A stretch of DNA of 64,000 nt from Lepiota brunneoincarnata (Eukaryota > Basidiomycota > Agaricomycetes > Agaricales > Agaricaceae). The notes beneath the pieces were generated by a model. That model saw only the letters and a program-made list of their open reading frames with translations. It had not been told where the DNA came from and ran no database searches. The stretch lies in contig JAEBUN010000046.1 in the NCBI GenBank assembly GCA_023014365.1, positions 186,001 to 250,000 of the forward strand. The letters run 5' to 3'. Below are positions 58,685-64,000 of the stretch, piece after piece; position 1 is the stretch's first letter, and every line of letters begins with the position of its first letter. The position numbers and the translations under genes were made by a program.

Positions 58685-60140
58685 CGACAGCCACATCACA
58701 AATAGGGTGCTCTTCTCTATCAAACTGGGTGAGTGTAACGCTTCCTCTTCTTTTGATCTTCTGCTGATCGTATGCCCGTTTCGTAGCTATTTGTTTCGAT
58801 TCGTAGTATAAATTCGGGTGCTTGAGCACCTCGCTAGCAGTGGGTCGCCTCCCCTTTCGCTTTCTCTCTCTCTCGCAGCTTGCTCCTCGAACCCATTGTC
58901 TTGACTTGTTATCCCCTTATCACACACACACTCTTTCTCTCGTTTGAGGGACTCGAGCCCCAGTGACTGTTCCGTCAGTCGCGCTCGTTTTACTTTTTTT
59001 TGTTGCGAGCGTACTTCGCGCTTTACAGTACCCACAAACCAATGTTTCTCAAGAACTCTGCATTGCCTTCGAGCACCAGTTCAGGCGCACGGGGAGCCTG
59101 AATGACCTTAAGACAATCACGTACACACAGCAGGTGAAAGGATGTTCATCTGGGGGTGTCCTTCACGAGGGACGAGGACGCCTTGCAAGAGCACAAGTGA
59201 ACAGAACCAACGTCTATTCGAGGGGGGACCAAGGAACTCGACCCCTCTTGACTACTATATACATGAGGTAGCTGATTCTAATAGGTGTCACGTTGAGGAA
59301 GTGCGAACCCCGGTTTAAGCCAGGACCGCGGGCTTACAGCAGGCATGGTGCTCATACCTAATAGTCATCACAATAAACTAGTATAGTTAACCAATCCCGA
59401 GAACGCTCTCCAGAGCCAGTTTCGATGCACTGGAGTTTTGAGGAACCCCGAGGATGTAATCAACAAGCAACAGCAGGTGGTGTCCCTTGTGCCGGATGAT
59501 CACCGTGATAAACCATCGCTGCTCAACAATCTCGGTGGTTCTTTGACGAATCAATTTTTGCGTACAAGTGTGCTGAGCAATCTCAGCGAGGCCATCAAGA
59601 CTACACAACAGGCGGTTTTTGCTCGCTCCAGATGGTCGTACCGATAAAACAAGGCGGCTCAACTACCTGGGGAATTCCTTCACAAGGAGATTCAGGCATA
59701 CAGGGATGTTGAGCGACCTCGAGGAAGCAATTGGAAACCATCGGCACGCAGTATTGGTCACCCCTGGTGATCACGCCAACAAACCAATGCAGCTCAACAA
59801 CCTAGGGGTTTCTTCGGAGAGCTGTAATTGGATGGACAGAGCAGCCGAATGACTTCGAGGAAGCAACTATAAGCTGATACCAGCACGGTTCAACAGCCCC
59901 GGGTTCAGAATTCGGTTCGAACGAACGGGGATGCTGTACTACTCTGAGGGGGCTATCGGGAATACACATCTGGCACTGTTCCTCGCCCTTGATGACCATG
60001 CCGATAAACCAACACGGCTCAGGAACCTCAGAATTTCTTGGAGAATTGGTTTGGGCCTATAGGGATGTTAAGCGACCTCGATGAAGCGATGGACAATCAA
60101 GAGCGGGCAGTGTTGCTTAGTGACAATGATGTTAACCCAT
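58685..60140 (+). pseudogene. TPR-only remnant of a TPR-CHAT gene
   Basis: The upstream part (58685-58790) still aligns with the 5' module of the CHAT genes (GCCACATCAC, then GGTGAGTGTAACG). From 59045 the N-terminal cap (CIAFEHQFRRTGSLNDL) appears. From 59400 three to four decayed 45-residue units in several frames follow (MRNPEDVINKQQQVVSLVPD; FTRRFRHTGMLSDLEEAIGN; RFERTGMLYYSEGAIGN). No linker or CHAT domain follows before 60694. Frame changes and stops show that it is dead. Confidence 0.75.
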
Positions 60141-60693
60141 AAGCGATGATCGATGTTTCCTCATCGTTCACAACGATTCATCACTTCAGACGACGGTATC
60201 CACCTAGGACGATTGATGCTGAGGGTTATGCTAACATCTTGCAAGGCGTACCAAATTTCCTGGGACATCCGGCTAATAAAATATCCAAAGGATATGCTGC
60301 ACAGACCTGGTACCATCGTTATCAACCAGAAACCGCAGGCAGCGGGGAACCATGTGCCGGACCAGACCGCAACCCAAATATCACGAAAACTGAGCAGCTT
60401 CAGGCAATGTCATTCGGAGCAGGGACCCGTTGACTCTACACCAAATTACTAGGTGTTTAGTAAATAGCACGATTCCAGATGAACCAAACCCATCCGTTCC
60501 GAGTGTTTTCAAGTCGTGGGCCTCAATTTTCCCCTATCGCTTTTGTCAGCCCTCCACACTGAATGCAAGTGGTGTTCGTTTGTGATCTACATATGTACTG
60601 TCCAGGGCCAGTCCATCAACGAGCATTCCATTGAGCTGTAAAATACGCCAGCGATGTACGCAGGACCAACGAGTGATGCAATTGAGGTTGGGC
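60141..60693. other. No recognisable gene
   Basis: 3' flank of the TPR remnant and of the GT17 gene. No domain seen. Confidence 0.4.
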
Positions 60694-61990
60694 TCAACCC
60701 TCCCGCCTACAACCTCCAGGAAGCAAAAAGCGAAACTTCTCCGCATTTTCAAGTACATATCGGGGAAGTCCAACCGCTGATTTCAGCCTGCACACACTTT
60801 CATCTGCGCTGAATCCGGAAGAGTTCAAACTGACTTACGGGTCAAGGTTCATTTGTGAGAACATGTCACGGTACTAGCATCCTCTCAGCGATCACACAAC
60901 AATACAGGGAGAGTGCGCACGTTGTATGCCTCCGGTAACATTCCAAAAATATCTTCTCCCTTACAAATAGTCGCCTGTATCTTGTTCGGGTCAAGGCGGT
61001 TAATTCGGCCCCCAATTCGGTCCGCATGAGAGAAGCCTTTCATTTTGACAATATACTCAGGTAATGTTCGGAAGCAATAACTGCAGTGCCATCCAGAATC
61101 AGCGAGGACGCGTTCCGTGCTCTTTGAGTGGCGGTAGAAGCTGCTATCGTTCCATATGTGTGCACTAGCGCGCCAGCTGTCGAAGCCTAGGAACCATTCA
61201 AAGCTGCAGTGGACGTCATGAGGAAGCACGTCAGAATGAAGATAGGATTTGGGTACCTGTACAGAAAGTTCCGCAGCTGGAGGTGTATTGATCTTCCAAA
61301 GTCGCAGGCTTTCAGCAGCTCTACGGTATGACGCGAGGGTATCTCATCCAAGTCAGACATTAGGACCAAGGTTTGTGATGAAGAGGGAAATGTCTTTATG
61401 CGCGCCCGTAGGAGTCTGGTCATGGTATCTCGGGTGTGTGCTTCTACGTCCCATGGTGACTGGCCTTTCGTTAGTGCGTATCCGGGTAGACTGGGAAGAT
61501 TCTGCTCAAATTCAATGCATTAAGAAATGGGGGGTGAAGGGACGCACAATTGATATACGATCTTGTGCTGAAACTTAGAAAACCTCGCGCTATGTTTGCG
61601 AAAATAAGTCTCCTTCCCCATCCCGGTAAATGTCGCATTTGACTCCACTATCAAGAAATAGTCTACGACCGGATCGAGCTCGTTGAGGCGTACCTCGAGC
61701 AAATCGAGCTCAGTGCTCATAAGCACAGCATCTAAAACCTTCAAGTCGACCCCCACCCTTCGCGTTGACCACCCATGTAGAAGGCATGTGTGGGCATCCA
61801 GACTCAAGCCTTCTGAATAGAAATGCGGAAGAACTTCCCTCGGTCCTGCATCACGATCCCATATTGGTCGACTGGCGTAAGATATGAGGTTGCGAATTTG
61901 GTATTGGTTTTGGAAGCCATAGAAGAGTGCGGTGGTGAATATGAGCAAGAACGGAATAAATGTGACGAGGCGGCGTCTGGCTGCCAACAT
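60694..61990 (-). CDS. GT17 beta-1,4-N-acetylglucosaminyltransferase-like protein, 362 residues
   Basis: Exons 61990-61548, 61490-61257, 61203-60921, 60873-60839, 60787-60694. The coding length is 1089 nt, exactly in frame with four GT...AG introns. A short cytosolic N-terminus (MLAARRR) precedes one TM anchor ([18 protein letters not shown]), giving a type II Golgi protein. The catalytic part shows [41 protein letters not shown] (the acidic DLDE motif expected for the donor sugar and metal), [35 protein letters not shown], and ends [13 protein letters not shown] then FLLPGGC. This is the MGAT3-related family 17, which adds bisecting-type GlcNAc to N-glycans in animals. The fungal acceptor is not known. 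Intact. Confidence 0.9.
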
Positions 61991-63749
61991 TGTGGATACT
62001 GTTGGAGGTCCAGTAGAATTCGACACCTTGTGCAACGGGGTTGCGCAAGCACAGGGGGCGGTTGGTACCTGGTCAGTGTTCAGCTTGCATCATCAAGCGC
62101 CAATGTCAGACAATAATAAGTGTAAATAACCCCATCGCCAAGACCTCGATAATGGAAAAGGTAATTGTTATTGTGGGTCCAACCGGGCATGGTGTGACAA
62201 TCACGTCTGAATAAGGTGAGGGGTTCAACCAGTTTCATAATTCTAGGTGCAGTGATCCCTTCACATTTCTTGAATGTGGTAAGGCTAGCTTACAGCTCAG
62301 GGGTGACAAGACCTGTATTCGGGTAGCTGCGTGACAGGTATTTAAGTCTTTACGTGTCCAAGTTGCGATGAGTACCGGAACTAAAAGGAGCGGTAATGTA
62401 TGTAAAAAGTAAGTATTGGGTGCAAGTTAGGGAATGGGAGCGAAATATCAACAGTACTAGAAAATTGCAACGTCCTCGCATAGCCGAGGCGACACCCATA
62501 CGATGTGCATGAAGAGGCGAACAAAATGACGATAAGGCGGTGAACGTGTTTGGTTATGTTGTGAGGCTGCAGCATGAGCGGCAGTCTGTCACCGCCTCCT
62601 AGGATTATACCGCTGTCAACGTTCTGGGCCTAGTCGATGCGGATGGGGGCACTACCGCCGGAGTAAAATCGCAATGTGTCGCGCATTTCCTCGCCAGAGC
62701 CAGAGCCACGAATTGAAACAGCACCCTACACATCCAAAGCCGTTCGTGCTAACGGATACGCGCACACAGACGCACGGCTGTGACGTATCTCTCTGAGGCG
62801 ACACAAAGCACACATTTGGCGTACACCCTGTACCTTTTCGTATGCCACCCCGCCGACACAAGTAATCGCTCTTGGCCCGAGGAATGGCTAATATAGTGTC
62901 TGATTCCTGCGTTCTGGAGGCTATAGACCACGGGATGCTTGAAAGGCGAGCTGGAGATGCCGTGGATAGGAAGAATGCGCAAAGATACGGCTCTATGCCA
63001 TTTTTATCCCATTTTCGAGGATATGCGACACGTGCACTCTGAAAGAGAAGCTGGGATACACCCCACGGAGAATCTTGTAGTCAATCAATTACATTGCTGT
63101 TTTGGTGGATCAGCAATACGGTTCGGTAGAAGCCGTGAGTATCGTGCTCTGAAATGGCAGGCGTACAGTGTGAACAACACTACCAATGCGGGAGCAGTGA
63201 ATGCTTTGAGATAATAGTGAACACTTGGGCTATGCCGACTGGAACGGTACTTACCTGGGCTTCGAATGGCAGATGAATTGGCCCGGCTGCCTTTCGAAGC
63301 TTAAGCGCCTTCTTTATGCGTGGGAATGTTTCTTTACATTTCACCCTTCTGATTTCCTTATCCACATCGGGGCCAATAGCTCTTCATAGATTATTTGATG
63401 TCCGACTTCCAGTCGGGCTGTCTGTGTAGTTTACCCCTGAAGAAAGCCACCGCTGCAGAGAGTGTGGGATAAAGTGAGCGGCACGCTCGCCACATGATGC
63501 GCGGAGAAGCACCGGCAGAGTAAGAGTCACTTATGGTTCGTTCCTCTCCCAACTTTGCGGGCGCATATTACTGGACCGGTACCTCAATCACCATGCGGGT
63601 TTATCACTTCTTCGATATTTCTTTCCACCAGGCACCTCCCAGCATGAACCCTCAGCCCCAAGCACCCGACATCCTTAGCTCCTAGGGATTACAAGATTTG
63701 CAGAGCGACCGTTATAAGGCTTGGCGATATGCTAACCTGGTCATAACCA
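61991..63749. other. No recognisable gene
   Basis: Frames at 62749-62982, 62939-63214 and 63180-63365 are short and match nothing known. A TTATAAGG motif at 63712-63719 may serve the P450 gene. Confidence 0.4.
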
Positions 63750-64000
63750 ATGATCGCCCTCTCTCACCCAATCCTCCTTTACACAGGAGTGCTCGCTGCT
63801 GCTTGGTGGTTGTACTCCCGTGTCCAAGAACGTCGGAATAATCCCAACGGTTTGCCCCTTCCACCTGGGCCAAAGGGATACCCTATCATCGGGAACCTCC
63901 TCGACCTTCCACACACGAAATCCTGGCTTGTATACGATCAATGGGCCAAGATCTACGGTATTCCAATGCCAAGTTCCCTGCATATCTTGACTAAAAAAGG
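63750..64000 (+). CDS. Cytochrome P450, first exon (continues past the window)
   Basis: ATG at 63750. The N-terminus has a hydrophobic anchor (LSHPILLYTGVLAAAWWLYS), a basic stretch (RVQERR), the proline hinge LPLPPGPKGYPIIGNLLDLP and then WLVYDQWAKIYG. Exon 1 ends at 63957 with donor GTATTCC at 63958. This is the standard start of basidiomycete microsomal P450s. The catalytic part lies outside the window, so neither family nor integrity can be judged. Intact so far. Confidence 0.9.
   Translation, partial: MIALSHPILLYTGVLAAAWWLYSRVQERRNNPNGLPLPPGPKGYPIIGNLLDLPHTKSWLVYDQWAKIYGIPMPSSLHILTKK

Noticed and set aside
16180..64000. The P450 relic and the P450 start at 63750 as halves of one split gene
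   Set aside because: They are 46 kb apart in the same orientation with intact unrelated genes between them, and the relic is independently degenerate.

Overview
The window is fungal nuclear DNA, most likely from an Agaricomycete basidiomycete. The reasons are dense 46-60 nt introns, the TPR-CHAT paralogues with a 45-residue repeat typical of mushroom-forming fungi, a DUF4100-type Ty3 retrotransposon, an HNH nuclease of the Agaricomycete-expanded type, Git1-like transporters with more than 20 introns in 2.6 kb, and basidiomycete-type P450s. I cannot place it to genus from sequence alone.

Bases 1 to about 17,650 are a transposon graveyard. A minus-strand Ty3 element (gag-PR-RT-RNaseH-INT) starts near 6,780 and runs off the left edge. 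A solo LTR of an unidentified 1.3-kb LTR family is inserted in its protease. A second solo LTR of the same family lies in opposite orientation just outside gag. A solo LTR of a chromovirus is nested inside that second copy. A 5'-truncated plus-strand chromovirus (RNaseH-INT-chromodomain, accessory zinc-knuckle ORF, 3' LTR) follows. After it come a copia-like primer-binding site, a Tc1/mariner copy with TA-flanked inverted repeats, and a broken cytochrome P450. Nearly every stop in the two Ty3 elements is TGA where the family has an arginine CGA, and removing the solo LTR plus its 4-bp duplication puts gag and pol in one frame. The decay is therefore mostly C-to-T change at CpG sites, not frameshifting.

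Bases 18,885-29,320 hold two diverged copies of a 2-kb segment (a multi-TM protein gene plus a short unknown gene) on either side of TPR-CHAT gene 1 (23,005-26,483). A HET-like membrane protein (29,437-31,953) and an HNH nuclease gene (33,961-35,178) follow. Bases 36,060-41,500 carry two tail-to-tail Git1-like MFS transporter genes, both apparently intact, with conserved 21-nt and 7-nt exons.

Bases 43,376-50,965 carry TPR-CHAT genes 2 and 3 in tandem on the minus strand. To their right are a single-pass membrane protein gene with a probable frameshift (52,607-53,832), a secreted RNase T1-like gene (55,882-56,493), two copies of a small unknown gene, a TPR-only CHAT remnant (58,685-60,140), an intact GT17 N-acetylglucosaminyltransferase (60,694-61,990) and the first exon of a second P450 (63,750 onward).

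Taken together, the right 40 kb looks like a fast-evolving island in which caspase-like TPR-CHAT proteins, a HET-like protein and secreted or nuclease functions sit side by side. An immune or self/non-self role is plausible from the families involved, but nothing in the sequence proves it.
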